Below, one piece after another: positions 8,674 through 19,670 of a DNA stretch of 40,686 nucleotides. The translations under genes were made by a program, and so were the position numbers. Position 1 is the first letter of the stretch, and each line of letters starts with the position of its first letter. Below the pieces are notes generated by a model. The model was not told the origin of the DNA. It made no database searches and worked only from the letters and a program-made list of their open reading frames with translations. This stretch comes from Vibrio sp. (GTDB lineage Bacteria > Pseudomonadota > Gammaproteobacteria > Enterobacterales > Vibrionaceae): the NCBI GenBank assembly GCA_028131545.1, contig JAOICL010000020.1, positions 1 to 40,686 on the forward strand. Reading direction: 5' to 3'.

Positions 8674-9543
8674 TTGAAACAACGAATTATTACCGCGCTC
8701 ATTTTAGCTCCATTAGTTATTTTGGGTATCTTTATGTTACCGCTAACCTGGTTCATTACTGCGATGATTGCAGTGAGTTTTCTGGGTTGTTGGGAGTGGA
8801 CACAATTTGTTGCCTCTCAACCAGAAACGGCTGTTAGTGATAAAAAGCAGCGTTGGTTAGCAATGCTCCCGCTTAGTGTTATTGGCATAGGGGTTTCACT
8901 ATTATTACCCTTAGATCCAGATGCTTTAAATAGTGTTACCGATACACATTTGGTGATGTTGGGTATTGGTGTCATTTGGTGGTTAATTGCAAGTGCTTTA
9001 GTGCTCACCTATCGTCGTTCTAAAAAGCTTTGGGAGTGCTCATCGGTTATACGTTATGGTTTTGGCTTGCTCACTCTTGTACCATTCTTTTGGAGTATTA
9101 TCCTTCTTCGCGCTCAATTTTTTGATATCACACCTTATTATGGAGCGAAGCTGGTCCTCTTTGTTTGTCTAATTGTATGGGCAGCAGACAGTGGCGCGTA
9201 CTTTACAGGGAAATCCTTTGGCAAACATAAAATGTCACCGGATGTGAGCCCAAATAAAACGATTGAAGGCTTAATTGGCGGGGTCATTACAGCAATGTTG
9301 GTCGGCTTTGGTGTTGCTAATTGGTTCCATATTGAATTTAGTAGTGTACCAATGACACTAGCAATTATTCTGATTACGGTTGTGATTTCTGTACTCGGAG
9401 ATTTAGTCGAAAGCATGTTAAAGCGCTCATCTGCTATAAAAGACAGTGGTAATGTCTTTCCAGGTCATGGAGGATTACTTGACCGAATCGACAGCCTTGC
9501 TGCGGCTTTCCCTGTGTTTGCTTTTTTATATCTGATTTTCTAA
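8674..9543 (+). CDS. cdsA: Phosphatidate cytidylyltransferase (CDP-diacylglycerol synthase)
   Basis: Converts phosphatidic acid and CTP to CDP-diacylglycerol, the precursor of all bacterial phospholipids; inner-membrane protein. The 289 aa are mostly hydrophobic, with about eight predicted membrane segments. The C-terminal family signature is intact: SVLGDLVESMLKRSSAIKD followed by PGHGGLLDRIDS. The start is a TTG at 8674, eight bases after AAGG; MKQRIITALILAPLV matches the usual family N-terminus and no ATG fits. Coupled to uppS and followed by a hairpin terminator. Confidence 0.97.
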   Translation: MKQRIITALILAPLVILGIFMLPLTWFITAMIAVSFLGCWEWTQFVASQPETAVSDKKQRWLAMLPLSVIGIGVSLLLPLDPDALNSVTDTHLVMLGIGVIWWLIASALVLTYRRSKKLWECSSVIRYGFGLLTLVPFFWSIILLRAQFFDITPYYGAKLVLFVCLIVWAADSGAYFTGKSFGKHKMSPDVSPNKTIEGLIGGVITAMLVGFGVANWFHIEFSSVPMTLAIILITVVISVLGDLVESMLKRSSAIKDSGNVFPGHGGLLDRIDSLAAAFPVFAFLYLIF

Positions 9544-9567
9544 CTCTTTCTATCTATCAAAATGGAG

Positions 9568-9609
9568 CGCCAAACTTACCTAGGCTTTTTGTCTAAAGTT
9601 TGGCGTTTT
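9568..9609 (+). terminator. Probable terminator after cdsA
   Basis: CGCCAAACTT (9568-9577) pairs perfectly with AAGTTTGGCG (9596-9605) around an 18-base loop and is followed by TTTTA. It ends the uppS-cdsA unit before ispC. Confidence 0.75.
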
Positions 9610-9750
9610 ATATTATACGCTTCCTTAAATAATATGTACCTTTAACGACTTACGCTGTCTTCAATACTTTAGCCTTATGATAGGCACTATTATTAATAAT
9701 AAATAGACATTCACTTCTTCATTTGAAGTTCGATATATTCAAGGTTTACT

Positions 9751-10971
9751 ATGCAAAATATAACAATTTTAGGTGCAACAGGTTCTATTGGCAGTAGTAC
9801 TTTAAAAGTAATAGAACAAAACCAACAGTATTATTCTGTTTTTGCATTAGTTGCTGGAAGTAACGTAAACAAAATGCATCAATTGTGTATTCAATGGTCA
9901 CCTAGATATGCTGTTATGGCAACAGAAGCGGCCGCTAAATCACTGATGTTGGCTTTACGTTCTTGTTCGCATATGAAAGGTAAGAAAGTTGAGGTGCTTT
10001 ATGGTGTTGAAGCCATGTCAATTGTGTCATCGGAACCTGAAGTTGATGTTGTTATGGCGGCGATAGTCGGGGCTGCTGGTTTATTACCTACTTTAGCCGC
10101 GGTTAGAGCTGGAAAGCGAATTCTTTTAGCGAATAAAGAAGCATTAGTCATGTCGGGTCAAATTTTCATTGATGAAGTCACTGCTTCTGGTGCAACGTTG
10201 CTTCCAGTAGACAGTGAACATAATGCGATTTATCAATGTCTTCCTGAACATGTTCAGAAAACGATTGGTCATTGTGACCTTGATGCTAATGGCATCAGTC
10301 ACATTTTATTGACCGGCTCAGGAGGTCCTTTTCGTTATACTGATATTAATGAACTACCTTCTGTCTCTCCTGAGCAAGCAATTGCTCATCCAAATTGGTC
10401 TATGGGGCCTAAAATCTCAGTCGATTCAGCGACAATGATGAATAAAGGGCTGGAGTACATTGAGGCAAAATGGTTATTTAACACTTCTCGTGAACAGCTT
10501 AAAGTGATTATTCATCCACAGTCGGTGATTCACTCTATGGTGCAATATAAAGATGGTTCGGTACTTGCTGAATTAGGGGAGCCTGATATGGCTACTCCTA
10601 TTGCTCATAGCTTAGCTTATCCTGATAGAATCAAAGCGGGTGTGCCTCCTTTGGATTTCACCAAAGTGGGAGAGTTGACCTTTTTAGAGCCGGATTATTC
10701 TCGTTATCCATGTTTAAAGTTGGCAATCGATGCGTGTTATGAGGGGCAACATGCAACAACATCCCTTAATGCAGCAAATGAAGTTTCAGTCGCAGCATTC
10801 TTAGATAAGAAAATTCGTTTTACAGATATTGCGATAATAAATGAGAAGGTTATTCAAAAAGTTTGTTCTAACTATAGCCACACGGTACTTAACGACTTGG
10901 AAAGCTTACTTAACCTAGATACACTGTCTCGACAAATAGCGAAGGATACTCTGAAGGAGCACAGCGCGTGA
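9751..10971 (+). CDS. ispC: 1-deoxy-D-xylulose 5-phosphate reductoisomerase
   Basis: Makes 2-C-methyl-D-erythritol 4-phosphate, the first committed step of the MEP isoprenoid pathway that feeds UppS two genes upstream. The N-terminal NADPH site is [17 protein letters not shown]. The metal-binding pair D154/E156 lies in [12 protein letters not shown], and [15 protein letters not shown] and [12 protein letters not shown] are the usual active-site motifs. 406 aa, against 398 in E. coli. ATG with AAGG six bases upstream. Its TGA overlaps the GTG start of rseP by four bases, so the two are translationally coupled. Confidence 0.98.
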   Translation: MQNITILGATGSIGSSTLKVIEQNQQYYSVFALVAGSNVNKMHQLCIQWSPRYAVMATEAAAKSLMLALRSCSHMKGKKVEVLYGVEAMSIVSSEPEVDVVMAAIVGAAGLLPTLAAVRAGKRILLANKEALVMSGQIFIDEVTASGATLLPVDSEHNAIYQCLPEHVQKTIGHCDLDANGISHILLTGSGGPFRYTDINELPSVSPEQAIAHPNWSMGPKISVDSATMMNKGLEYIEAKWLFNTSREQLKVIIHPQSVIHSMVQYKDGSVLAELGEPDMATPIAHSLAYPDRIKAGVPPLDFTKVGELTFLEPDYSRYPCLKLAIDACYEGQHATTSLNAANEVSVAAFLDKKIRFTDIAIINEKVIQKVCSNYSHTVLNDLESLLNLDTLSRQIAKDTLKEHSA

Positions 10972-12323
10972 CTGGTATATTATGGAACTTAGCAGCATTT
11001 GTAATTGCATTAGGTGTTTTAGTTGCAGTACATGAATTTGGGCATTTTTGGGTAGCAAGGCGTTGCGGTGTCAAAGTGGAACGCTTCTCCGTGGGTTTTG
11101 GTAAGATTCTTTGGAGAAAACTGGGCCAAGATGGCACAGAGTATACGTTATGCCTTATCCCTTTAGGCGGCTATGTGAAAATGGTCGATACTCGAGTTGA
11201 AGAGGTCCCAGAAAGTCAACATCACCTAGCCTTTGACAAGAAAAGCTTATGGAAACGAACAGCCATTGTTGCAGCAGGCCCCGCTTTTAATTTTATCTTT
11301 GCTCTGTTTGCTTATTGGCTTGTCTTTATGATCGGAACCCCATCGGTCAAACCTATTATCGGAGAGGTTACTCCTAGCACGATTGCGGCTGAAGCAGGGC
11401 TAGAACCCGGTATGGAACTAACATCTATCAACGGAGTCCAAACCAAAACCTGGGAAGCGATTAACATGGAGATTGTCGCGCAACTTGGTGATGAACAAAT
11501 GGAAGTTACCGTCGCCCATCAAACGGAATTAAGTGCTGAACAAACATTAGTATTAGATATCAGTCAATGGCATTTTAATCCAGATACAGACTCTCCAATG
11601 GGATCGCTAGGTTTTGTACCTTATTCTCCTAATATTACTACTCAGCTGGCACTCGTTAGTCCTGGTGGCGCTGCAGAAGCAGCGGGATTAATGGCTAATG
11701 ACAAGATTATCTCTATTAATAATACCCCTATTTACGAATGGTCTCAGATTGTTGATATTGTTAGAGCGAATGCGAACACACCTATCGCAGTGCAATATGA
11801 ACGAGAGGCGCAATCATATACCGTTGAATTGATACCTAATGCGCATGCAAAAGAAGGCGATGAAATTGGATTTGCTGGTTTTTCACCAGTTGTGGAAGCA
11901 TGGCCTGAACATTATCGATTTAATGTACAATACGGACCAGTGGGTTCGATAGGTCAAGCTATCGATAAAACAGGACAAGTGATTAGCCTTACGATTACTA
12001 TGCTGAAAAAGTTAATTGTGGGTATCATCGGTGTTGAAAATCTCAGTGGTCCGATATCAATCGCAAAAGGTGCCGGTGCGACAGCAGATTATGGTTTAGT
12101 TTACTTTTTGGGATTTCTAGCATTAATTAGTATTAATTTGGGTATTATTAACTTAGTACCCTTACCGATGTTAGATGGTGGACATTTATTATTCTTTTTG
12201 GTTGAAGCGATTATTCGTCGACCAGTACCAGAAAAAATACAAGAAGTCGGCTTTCGCCTAGGAGGAATGATCATTTTCTCTTTAATGGCAATTGCGATCT
12301 TTAATGATTTTACTCGATTATGA
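10968..12323 (+). CDS. rseP: Site-2 intramembrane zinc protease RseP (sigma-E regulator)
   Basis: Cleaves the anti-sigma factor RseA within the membrane after DegS, releasing sigma-E, and clears signal-peptide remnants. The first membrane helix contains the zinc motif HEFGH (H22, E23, H26); the third zinc ligand D403 lies in PLPMLDGGH. Two PDZ domains fill the periplasmic part, with repeats of the type [10 protein letters not shown]. Length is 451 aa, against 450 in E. coli. The GTG start overlaps the ispC stop (GTGA). The neighbouring bamA and skp are targets of sigma-E in E. coli, though I could not see a clear sigma-E promoter here. Confidence 0.98.
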   Translation: MTGILWNLAAFVIALGVLVAVHEFGHFWVARRCGVKVERFSVGFGKILWRKLGQDGTEYTLCLIPLGGYVKMVDTRVEEVPESQHHLAFDKKSLWKRTAIVAAGPAFNFIFALFAYWLVFMIGTPSVKPIIGEVTPSTIAAEAGLEPGMELTSINGVQTKTWEAINMEIVAQLGDEQMEVTVAHQTELSAEQTLVLDISQWHFNPDTDSPMGSLGFVPYSPNITTQLALVSPGGAAEAAGLMANDKIISINNTPIYEWSQIVDIVRANANTPIAVQYEREAQSYTVELIPNAHAKEGDEIGFAGFSPVVEAWPEHYRFNVQYGPVGSIGQAIDKTGQVISLTITMLKKLIVGIIGVENLSGPISIAKGAGATADYGLVYFLGFLALISINLGIINLVPLPMLDGGHLLFFLVEAIIRRPVPEKIQEVGFRLGGMIIFSLMAIAIFNDFTRL

Positions 12324-12454
12324 TATGTGTTTTAATCAAAAGATAGAAAATCAAAAATAAGCAATAGAAACAGGTCATTGTTTTTTCGTAGATAATGGCT
12401 TGTCATGGAATAAGAAGCCTTAATGGCCTATAGCAAGGAATAACTAAAATAATT

Positions 12455-14863
12455 ATGGCTATGAAAAATATTCTGTTTGCTACGCTACTTACTTCGAGCG
12501 TTGCAGTTAACGCAGCAGGAAATTTTGTTGTTCAAGATATAAAAATTGAAGGGCTACAGAGAGTTGCGCTTGGTGCGGCATTATTAAAAATGCCAGTGCG
12601 TGTGGGAGATGATGTCAGCGATAAAGATGTGGCTGATATCATTAAATCATTGCATGAGTCAGGTAATTTTGAAGATGTTCAAGTACTGCGCGATGGTAAT
12701 GTACTTGTCATTCGAGTGACTGAGAGACCAACAATCGCCAGTGTTTCGTTTTCTGGAAACGATGATATTGAAGATGAACAGCTACAGCAAAATTTAGAAG
12801 CCTCAGATATTCGAGTGGGTGAAGCACTTGATCGTACGGATTTGTCGAATATAGAAAAAGGTCTTGAAGATTTTTACTATGGCGTTGGTAAATACAATGC
12901 AACGGTAAAAGCGGTGGTGACCCCCTTACCTCGGAATCGTGTGGATCTTAAGTTTATCTTTACTGAGGGTGTTTCTGCTACTATTCAACAAATAAACTTT
13001 ATTGGTAACACCGTTTTTACTGATGAAGAATTACGCGATCGTTTTAACTTGAATGTTGATGTGCCTTGGTGGAATATTCTTGCTGATGAACGTTATCAAA
13101 AGCAAGTACTTGCAGCCGATATTGAAGCACTACGCTCATATTATTTAGATCGCGGCTACATGAAGTTCAAAATGATATCGACCCAAGTTGCTATCTCCCC
13201 AGATAAAAAAGGGGTTTATATTACTTTAGGAATGGAAGAGGGCGAACCATACCATGTTAAAACGGTGAAATTCACCGGTGACTTAATTGATAAACGTGAC
13301 GAGATTGAAGCTCTGAATCCTTTTGAAGAAGGAGAATTATACAGCGGCTCTGCAGTCACCTCTCTTGAAGAGAATGTGAAACGTTTATTGGGTGAGTCTG
13401 GCTATGCCTATCCTACCGTTCGTACCGTTCCTGAATTCGATGACGAGAATAAAGAAGTTTCTTTGACCATGCACGTTGAACCGGGCAGTCGTATTTATGT
13501 ACGAGATATTCGTTTTGTCGGTAATGATGCGACTAAAGATGAAGTTTTGCGTCGTGAAATGCGCCAAATGGAAGGAACATGGCTGAACTCTAAATCCATG
13601 GAAACCGGGAAAACAAGATTGAACCGTCTTGGTTTTTTTGAAACGGTAGAAGTGGATACTGTCCGTGTACCAGGCAGTGAAGATCAAGTCGATGTCGTTT
13701 ATACGGTGAAAGAAGCAAGCTCAGGTAGCATTAACTTTGGTGTCGGTTACGGTACTGAATCCGGAGTCAGCTTTCAAGCAGGCATCCAGCAAGATAACTT
13801 CCTTGGCACGGGTAATCGAATCGGTTTGAATGTAATGACGAACGATTACCAAGATAACATTAGCCTAAATTATCGTGACCCTTATTGGAATCTCGATGGT
13901 GTGAGCTTGGGTGGTAAAGTTTTCTATAACCAATTTGAAGCATCGAATGCGGGTATTGTAGACTATACGAATGAAAGTTATGGCCTTGACTTAACATGGG
14001 GCTTTCCGTTCGATGAGCTCAACCGTGTTGAGTTAGGTGTTGGTTATACTCATAACCAAATAGGAAATCTGACACCTTATGTACAAATCGAAGACTTCCT
14101 ATGCAGTTTAGGGGAATGCGATGCGACTGATCTCACGACAGATGATTTTGATGTAAACATCTCATGGACTCGAAATGCTCTGAACCGCAGTTATTTCCCA
14201 ACATCAGGACTTTATCAGCGCGCTACTTATAAAATGACCGTACCGGGTTCGGATACCTCATATTTTAAAACGCAGTATGATGTTAGAAATTATATCCCTT
14301 TAACAAAGAGCCATGATTTTAGTTTACTTACTCGTGGCCGTTTGGGGTACGCTAATGGTTACGGTGAAACGGATGGTAATGATAACCTATTACCATTCTA
14401 CGAAAACTTTTATGCAGGTGGCTTTACCACATTACGAGGCTTTGGTGGCAATAGCGTCGGCCCAAGAGCGGTATACCGTAGTTATGGTAACGGCAACAAT
14501 GGAACCTCTTCTGCAACGGATGATTCCGCTGGTGGTAATGCGATCGCATTGGCCAGTGTTGAATTGATAGTTCCTACGCCATTTATTGATGATGAAACGC
14601 GAAATCAATTGAGAACCAGTGTGTTTTTTGATGCTGCGAGCGTATGGGATACAGAGTTTGACTATCGAGAAGCGACGACAGATTATGGTTCTGAGTATTA
14701 CTACGATTATTCTGATCCAACAAACTACCGTTCTTCCTATGGTTTAGCATTGCAGTGGGTATCACCATTGGGACCACTTGTCTTTTCTTTTGCTCGACCA
14801 ATTAAAAAATATAAAGGCGATAACGAGGAGTTTTTCTCTTTCACTATCGGTAAAACATTCTAA
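12455..14863 (+). CDS. bamA: Outer membrane protein assembly factor BamA
   Basis: Omp85 protein that inserts beta-barrel proteins into the outer membrane with the BamBCDE lipoproteins. A signal peptide (residues 1-20, cleaved after VNA) is followed by five POTRA domains to about residue 420 and a 16-strand barrel. The loop 6 motif is LRGF (E. coli VRGF), and the chain ends with phenylalanine (GKTF), as outer-membrane proteins do. Length is 802 aa, against 810. The only two cysteines are C550 and C555, in the extracellular region that lines up with E. coli loop 4; the E. coli loop 6 pair is missing. Start ATG at 12455 gives MAMKN as in E. coli, although AAGGA is 15 bases away. Confidence 0.98.
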   Translation: MAMKNILFATLLTSSVAVNAAGNFVVQDIKIEGLQRVALGAALLKMPVRVGDDVSDKDVADIIKSLHESGNFEDVQVLRDGNVLVIRVTERPTIASVSFSGNDDIEDEQLQQNLEASDIRVGEALDRTDLSNIEKGLEDFYYGVGKYNATVKAVVTPLPRNRVDLKFIFTEGVSATIQQINFIGNTVFTDEELRDRFNLNVDVPWWNILADERYQKQVLAADIEALRSYYLDRGYMKFKMISTQVAISPDKKGVYITLGMEEGEPYHVKTVKFTGDLIDKRDEIEALNPFEEGELYSGSAVTSLEENVKRLLGESGYAYPTVRTVPEFDDENKEVSLTMHVEPGSRIYVRDIRFVGNDATKDEVLRREMRQMEGTWLNSKSMETGKTRLNRLGFFETVEVDTVRVPGSEDQVDVVYTVKEASSGSINFGVGYGTESGVSFQAGIQQDNFLGTGNRIGLNVMTNDYQDNISLNYRDPYWNLDGVSLGGKVFYNQFEASNAGIVDYTNESYGLDLTWGFPFDELNRVELGVGYTHNQIGNLTPYVQIEDFLCSLGECDATDLTTDDFDVNISWTRNALNRSYFPTSGLYQRATYKMTVPGSDTSYFKTQYDVRNYIPLTKSHDFSLLTRGRLGYANGYGETDGNDNLLPFYENFYAGGFTTLRGFGGNSVGPRAVYRSYGNGNNGTSSATDDSAGGNAIALASVELIVPTPFIDDETRNQLRTSVFFDAASVWDTEFDYREATTDYGSEYYYDYSDPTNYRSSYGLALQWVSPLGPLVFSFARPIKKYKGDNEEFFSFTIGKTF

Positions 14864-14877
14864 TTGAGGTATTAATT

Positions 14878-15387
14878 TTGAAAAAACTAATTAAAGCAGC
14901 CAGTATTAGTGTAGTACTACTAGGTTCATCTTTACTCGCTCATGCAGCAGAAGCCGTACAAAAGATTGGGTATATTAATGCTCAGCAAATTTTTGCCGCT
15001 TTACCGCAACGTGAAGATGTAATGAAAAAACTCCGTCAAGAGTTCCAAGATAAGCAAGATGAACTGAAAAAAATAGAAGCTAAAGCGCAAACAAAAATAG
15101 AGAAATTGAAGCGTGATGGTGAGTTGATGTCGAATGATGAGCGTGAAGCGCTTAGAATTGAAGTTAGTCAGCTAGAAAGTGAATACCAGATTAAAGGTAA
15201 AACACTACAAAATGCATCGAAAAAGCGTGAACAAGAAGAAACACAAAAGCTACTGAAAGTTATCCAAGAAGCTGTAGACAGAGTCGCTGAAAAAGAAAAC
15301 TTTGATCTTGTTTTGAATGCTCAGGCAATTACCTTTGCAAAACCAGAATTCGATATATCACAAAAAGTCATTGAAGAACTAAAGTAA
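14878..15387 (+). CDS. skp: Periplasmic chaperone Skp (OmpH family)
   Basis: Trimeric chaperone that holds unfolded outer-membrane proteins in the periplasm and hands them to the Bam complex. A clear signal peptide ends at AHA before AEAVQK. The mature part is a small core plus long charged helices (about residues 45-120, rich in K, E and Q), the tentacles of the jellyfish fold. 169 aa. The start is TTG at 14878, seven bases after GAGGT. It begins 14 bases after bamA and ends four bases before lpxD, so it is in the same operon as both. Confidence 0.96.
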   Translation: MKKLIKAASISVVLLGSSLLAHAAEAVQKIGYINAQQIFAALPQREDVMKKLRQEFQDKQDELKKIEAKAQTKIEKLKRDGELMSNDEREALRIEVSQLESEYQIKGKTLQNASKKREQEETQKLLKVIQEAVDRVAEKENFDLVLNAQAITFAKPEFDISQKVIEELK

Positions 15388-15391
15388 TTAC

Positions 15392-16426
15392 ATGAAATCA
15401 TTAACGCTTGCCGAAGTGGCACAAATTACAGGTGGGGAAGTTATAGGGGATAGCAGCGCGGTGATTGAGCGTCTTGCACCTATGGATAAAGGACAAGAGG
15501 GAGATATTACTTTCTTGTCTAACCCTAAATATGCAAAGCACCTTGCTGACTGCCAAGCGACAGCGGTAATGGTCAAACCAGCACAAGCGGATCTATGCCC
15601 CAAAAATGCACTCGTAGTCGATGACCCTTACGTAGCATTTGCTAAAGTCACTCAAGCATTAGATACGACACCGGCAGCGGCGAGTGATATCGCTGCTTCA
15701 GCCGTGATCTCTAATGAAGCAACTTTAGGAGAGAACATTTCTATTGGTGCCAATGCAGTCATTGAATCAGGTGTAACGCTTGGTGATAATGTGGTTATTG
15801 GTGCTGGGTGTTTTATTGGTAAAGATGTTTCGATTGCTGCAAATACTCAACTTTGGTCAAATATCTCTATTTATCATCGTGTTGTGATTGGTGAGTCTTG
15901 TTTAATTCAAGCGAATACCGTTATTGGTGCTGATGGCTTTGGCTATGCGAATGACAAGGGTGAGTGGATTAAAATTCCTCAACTGGGTACCGTTCGCATT
16001 GGTAATCGTGTTGAGATCGGTGCTTGTACCACTATCGATCGTGGTGCGCTGGATGATACCGTGATTGAAGATAATGTGATTCTCGATAATCAATTACAAA
16101 TCGCTCATAATGTGCATATTGGTTATGGTAGTGCATTAGCGGGTGGTACTGTTATTGCGGGGAGTACGACCATAGGAAAATATTGCATTATTGGTGGTGC
16201 ATCGGTCATTAATGGGCATATTGACATTGCCGATGGTGTAACGATTACTGGAATGGGAATGGTGATGCGCAGTATAGAAGAAAAAGGCGTCTATTCATCA
16301 GGTATTCCACTACAGACAAATCGAGAGTGGCGTAAAATGGCACCACGAGTGCAAAGAATTGATGAGATGCATAAACGATTGAAAACACTTGAAAAGTGGA
16401 TTGATAATAAAAGTGATGCGTCTTAG
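15392..16426 (+). CDS. lpxD: UDP-3-O-(3-hydroxyacyl)glucosamine N-acyltransferase
   Basis: Third enzyme of lipid A synthesis: it adds the second hydroxyacyl chain, from acyl-ACP. An N-terminal uridine-binding domain (about 1-100) is followed by a left-handed beta helix of hexapeptide repeats ([20 protein letters not shown] and similar) and a C-terminal helix. Catalytic H239 sits in [10 protein letters not shown], the same number as in E. coli. 344 aa, against 341. ATG four bases after the skp stop. A stem-loop separates it from fabZ. Confidence 0.98.
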   Translation: MKSLTLAEVAQITGGEVIGDSSAVIERLAPMDKGQEGDITFLSNPKYAKHLADCQATAVMVKPAQADLCPKNALVVDDPYVAFAKVTQALDTTPAAASDIAASAVISNEATLGENISIGANAVIESGVTLGDNVVIGAGCFIGKDVSIAANTQLWSNISIYHRVVIGESCLIQANTVIGADGFGYANDKGEWIKIPQLGTVRIGNRVEIGACTTIDRGALDDTVIEDNVILDNQLQIAHNVHIGYGSALAGGTVIAGSTTIGKYCIIGGASVINGHIDIADGVTITGMGMVMRSIEEKGVYSSGIPLQTNREWRKMAPRVQRIDEMHKRLKTLEKWIDNKSDAS

Positions 16427-16477
16427 TACTGCATCTTGAGCCAGTTAGTTGTATACTGCCTCAATATTGTGGTATTT

Positions 16478-16498
16478 GATCTTTATCGCATAAAGATC
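16478..16498 (+). other. Stem-loop between lpxD and fabZ
   Basis: GATCTTTAT and ATAAAGATC are perfect 9-bp complements around a CGC loop. No T run follows, so it is not a normal terminator; it may stabilise or mark an mRNA end. A TATAAT at 16511-16516 follows but has no good -35. Confidence 0.5.
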
Positions 16499-16528
16499 AA
16501 TAAATAAAATTATAATAGGAATATAACT

Positions 16529-16981
16529 TTGACTACTGAAACTAAAACAATGGATATCACAGAGATCCAACGCTTACTTCCACATCGCTACCCATTTCTA
16601 ATGCTCGATCGTGTTATTGATTACAATGAAATGGAGTATTTACGCGCGATTAAGAATGTTTCGGTTAATGAACCTCAATTTACAGGTCACTTCCCACAAC
16701 TTCCTGTATTCCCAGGTGTTCTTATCTTGGAAGCGATGGCTCAGGCGACGGGCTTACTTGCATTTCGTTCATTTGGTGAACCTGCTGAAAATGAATTGTA
16801 TTACTTTGCGAGTGTTGACGGTGCTAAATTTAGAAAACCAGTCATGCCTGGTGATCAAATGATTATTGAAGTGAAGTTGATTCGTGAACGTCGCGGTATT
16901 GCAGCCTTTACAGGTACAGCAACGGTTGATGGCGATGTTGTTTGTTCTGCTGAATTAAAGTGTGCTCGTAGAGAATTTTAA
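16529..16981 (+). CDS. fabZ: 3-hydroxyacyl-[ACP] dehydratase FabZ
   Basis: Dehydrates 3-hydroxyacyl-ACP in fatty acid elongation and so competes with LpxA and LpxD for hydroxymyristoyl-ACP. Catalytic H54 ([13 protein letters not shown]) and E68 (LILEAMAQ) are in the family positions. 150 aa. The start is TTG at 16529 with AGGA nine bases upstream; E. coli fabZ, as I recall, also starts with TTG at the matching place. Two bases separate its stop from the lpxA start. Confidence 0.98.
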   Translation: MTTETKTMDITEIQRLLPHRYPFLMLDRVIDYNEMEYLRAIKNVSVNEPQFTGHFPQLPVFPGVLILEAMAQATGLLAFRSFGEPAENELYYFASVDGAKFRKPVMPGDQMIIEVKLIRERRGIAAFTGTATVDGDVVCSAELKCARREF

Positions 16982-16983
16982 TT

Positions 16984-17772
16984 ATGATTGATGCTAGTGC
17001 TCAAATCCACCCATCTGCGGTTATCGAAGGCGATGTCACTATTGCGGCAAACGTTAAAGTCGGTCCGTTTAGCTACCTTTCGGGAAATATCAGTATTGGT
17101 GAAAATACTGAAATTATGTCCCATGTTGTCATTAAAGGTAATACGGTCATCGGTAAAGATAACCGAATCTTCCCTTATGCTATTATTGGTGAAGAAAACC
17201 AAGATAAGAAATACGGTGGAGAAGACACTCGAGTTATCGTTGGTGATCGTAATGTGATTCGCGAAAGCGTACAGATACATCGTGGAACAGCACAAGATAA
17301 ATATGAGACCGTTGTTGGTAATGATAATTTATTATGTGTCAACGCACACATAGCTCATGACGTTATCGTTGGTAATCATACGCATATAGGTAATAATGCT
17401 ATTTTAGGTGGGCATGTTACCGTTTATGATCATGCTGGTGTCATGGCTTTATCGGCAATCCACCCATTTTGTAATATTGGTGCTTATGCCTATATCGGTG
17501 GTTGTTCTGCTGTTGTACAAGATGTGCCTCCATTTGTTTTGGCGCAAGGAAATCACGCGAAACCCTTTGGATTAAACCTGGTTGGTTTACAGCGTAATGG
17601 CTTTGAAAAATCAGACTTGCGTGTTTTACGTAGAGCTTATAAAGAACTTTATCGTTCTGGTAAAACACTCGAAGAAGTAAAGCCTATCTTGAACGAGATG
17701 AAAGCAGAATGTGAATCAGTACAGCTCTTCCTTGATATGTTTGAAATTACTGAACGCGGTATCATTCGCTAA
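16984..17772 (+). CDS. lpxA: UDP-N-acetylglucosamine O-acyltransferase
   Basis: First step of lipid A synthesis. Left-handed beta helix of hexapeptide repeats, then a helical C-terminus. Catalytic H125 with H122 lies in NAHIAHD. G173 (IGGCS) is present; in E. coli this glycine sets the ruler for a C14 hydroxyacyl chain, so hydroxymyristate is the predicted substrate here too. 262 aa, identical in length to E. coli. Follows fabZ after two bases and is closed by a hairpin before lpxB. Confidence 0.98.
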   Translation: MIDASAQIHPSAVIEGDVTIAANVKVGPFSYLSGNISIGENTEIMSHVVIKGNTVIGKDNRIFPYAIIGEENQDKKYGGEDTRVIVGDRNVIRESVQIHRGTAQDKYETVVGNDNLLCVNAHIAHDVIVGNHTHIGNNAILGGHVTVYDHAGVMALSAIHPFCNIGAYAYIGGCSAVVQDVPPFVLAQGNHAKPFGLNLVGLQRNGFEKSDLRVLRRAYKELYRSGKTLEEVKPILNEMKAECESVQLFLDMFEITERGIIR

Positions 17773-17804
17773 GCGTTACTGCATCTTTGCTGTATCACGT
17801 CTAA

Positions 17805-17832
17805 AAAAAGATCGCTTATAAGCGGTCTTTTT
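17805..17832 (+). terminator. Terminator-like hairpin between lpxA and lpxB
   Basis: AAAAAGATCGCT pairs with AGCGGTCTTTTT around a TATA loop, with one wobble pair and a built-in T run. lpxB begins 23 bases later with no clear promoter, so read-through is probably common and the hairpin acts as an attenuator. Confidence 0.75.
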
Positions 17833-17855
17833 GTCTAATATAGGGTCATTTATTT

Positions 17856-19037
17856 ATGTCAGTTGTTCATCACTCCGAATCACATACTAATGTACAAAAA
17901 CCATTACGTATCGGTGTTGTTGTTGGCGAGTTATCGGGTGATACGCTTGGAGAAGGGTTAATGACTGCCATTCGAAAGCGCTACCCTAATGCTGAATTTG
18001 TTGGTATTGGCGGTCCTAGAATGAACTCATTAGGCTGCAAGTCACTGTTTGATATGGAAGAGCTTGCCGTTATGGGTTTAGTTGAGGTTCTTGGAAGATT
18101 ACCGAGACTACTCAAAGTCAAAGCTGAGTTAAAGCGTTATTTCCTTGATAATCCTCCTGATGTCTTTATTGGTATTGATGCCCCTGATTTTAATCTTCGT
18201 CTAGAGTTGGATCTTAAGCAAGCGGGCATCCCCACGGTTCATTACGTCAGCCCATCGGTTTGGGCATGGAGACAGAAGCGCATTTTTAAAATAGAAGCAG
18301 CAACAAACTTAGTTCTGGCTTTCTTACCTTTTGAAAAGGCGTTTTATGACCGATTCAATGTACCCTGTGAATTTATTGGCCATACATTGGCAGATCAAAT
18401 CCCTTTAGAACCCGATAAAAAAGCAGCACAAGCACTATTTGGGCTTAATCCTGATAAAAAGTGGTTAGCAATACTACCGGGTAGCCGAGGTAGTGAATTA
18501 AACATGTTAGCTGCACCATTCATTGAAACGTGCAAACAGCTCCACAAGAAATATCCTGATATGGGATTCATTGTTGCATTGGTTAATGATAAGCGCCGTG
18601 AACAATTTGAACAGGCGTGGCAAGAGGTGGCTCCTGAACTCGATTTTGTGCTGATTAACGATACGGCTCGCAATGTACTGACGGCTTCCGATGCTGCTTT
18701 ATTAGCATCTGGAACGGTTGCTCTTGAATGTATGCTATTAAAAAGACCAATGGTTGTCGGATATCGAGTTAATAAAGTAACCGCTATGTTAGCGAAACGA
18801 TTATTGAAAACCAAATACGTATCCTTGCCCAATATCCTTGCAGATGAAGAACTGGTTAAAGAGCTTTTACAAGAAGATTGCACACCTCAAAATCTAACAG
18901 AAGCGGTATCTGATCTTTTTGAGCATAAAAATGATGAATTAATAGATCGGTTTTCAGAAATGCATCATTGGTTGAAAAAAGACGCCGATCACAGTGCAGC
19001 CAATGCGGTATTAACGTTAATTGGTAAGGCGGAATAA
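17856..19037 (+). CDS. lpxB: Lipid-A-disaccharide synthase
   Basis: GT-B-fold glycosyltransferase (family GT19) that joins UDP-diacylglucosamine and lipid X at the inner membrane. Signatures include [13 protein letters not shown] near residue 28, [38 protein letters not shown] and the C-terminal [24 protein letters not shown]. 393 aa, against 382 in E. coli, with about ten extra residues at the N-terminus. ATG after TAGGG. The stop overlaps the rnhB start by one base (TAATG). Confidence 0.98.
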   Translation: MSVVHHSESHTNVQKPLRIGVVVGELSGDTLGEGLMTAIRKRYPNAEFVGIGGPRMNSLGCKSLFDMEELAVMGLVEVLGRLPRLLKVKAELKRYFLDNPPDVFIGIDAPDFNLRLELDLKQAGIPTVHYVSPSVWAWRQKRIFKIEAATNLVLAFLPFEKAFYDRFNVPCEFIGHTLADQIPLEPDKKAAQALFGLNPDKKWLAILPGSRGSELNMLAAPFIETCKQLHKKYPDMGFIVALVNDKRREQFEQAWQEVAPELDFVLINDTARNVLTASDAALLASGTVALECMLLKRPMVVGYRVNKVTAMLAKRLLKTKYVSLPNILADEELVKELLQEDCTPQNLTEAVSDLFEHKNDELIDRFSEMHHWLKKDADHSAANAVLTLIGKAE

Positions 19038-19654
19038 TGTCAAAAAATAAAGAAGAATTACCTCCTTTTGACTGCCCACAAGGGTATCAATATATTGCCG
19101 GTGTTGATGAGGTAGGGCGAGGTCCTTTAGTGGGAGATGTGGTTACAGCCGCAGTCATTCTTGATCCTAATAATCCCATCGCCGGGCTAGATGACTCTAA
19201 AAAATTAACAGATAAAAAACGTTTAGCTTTATTCCCTGAAATTAAAGAGAAAGCCTTAGCATGGTCAATTGGGCGTTGCTCACCAAGGGAAATAGACGAA
19301 TTGAATATCTTACATGCGACGATGGAAGCAATGCGCCGTGCGATTAATGGATTAGCGATTGTTCCTGATCTAGCATTAATTGATGGTAATCGAACTCCGG
19401 ATATTCCCATGGATTCCATTGCTGTCGTAAAAGGTGACCTTCGAGTGCAAGAAATCAGTGCGGCATCTATTCTTGCAAAAGTAACTCGTGACCAAGAAAT
19501 GGAAGAGTTGGATAAACATTATCCTCAATTTGGTTTTGCCAAACATAAAGGTTACCCAACAAAGGCACACTTTGCTGCTATTGAAGAGTTTGGCGTGATA
19601 GCTGAACATCGAAGAAGCTTCAAACCTGTTAAGCGTATTTTAGATAAAGAATAA
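19037..19654 (+). CDS. rnhB: Ribonuclease HII
   Basis: Cuts RNA in RNA-DNA hybrids, including single ribonucleotides built into DNA. The DEDD-type active site is visible as [14 protein letters not shown] (D and E near residues 25-26), [11 protein letters not shown], and ALIDGN. 205 aa. The start overlaps the lpxB stop by one base. The other RNase H gene (rnhA) is 12 kb downstream, next to dnaQ. Position between lpxB and dnaE is conserved in E. coli. Confidence 0.97.
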   Translation: MSKNKEELPPFDCPQGYQYIAGVDEVGRGPLVGDVVTAAVILDPNNPIAGLDDSKKLTDKKRLALFPEIKEKALAWSIGRCSPREIDELNILHATMEAMRRAINGLAIVPDLALIDGNRTPDIPMDSIAVVKGDLRVQEISAASILAKVTRDQEMEELDKHYPQFGFAKHKGYPTKAHFAAIEEFGVIAEHRRSFKPVKRILDKE

Positions 19655-19670
19655 CTATATATTGAGTCCT

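Noticed and set aside
12324..12454. Sigma-E promoter before bamA
   Set aside because: Expected from E. coli, but no GAACTT-like -35 with a TCTGA-like -10 can be seen in the 131-base gap.
18395..18883. 162-codon open frame antisense to lpxB
   Set aside because: Frame shadow of a strongly conserved gene; no ribosome binding site and a composition typical of the reverse strand.
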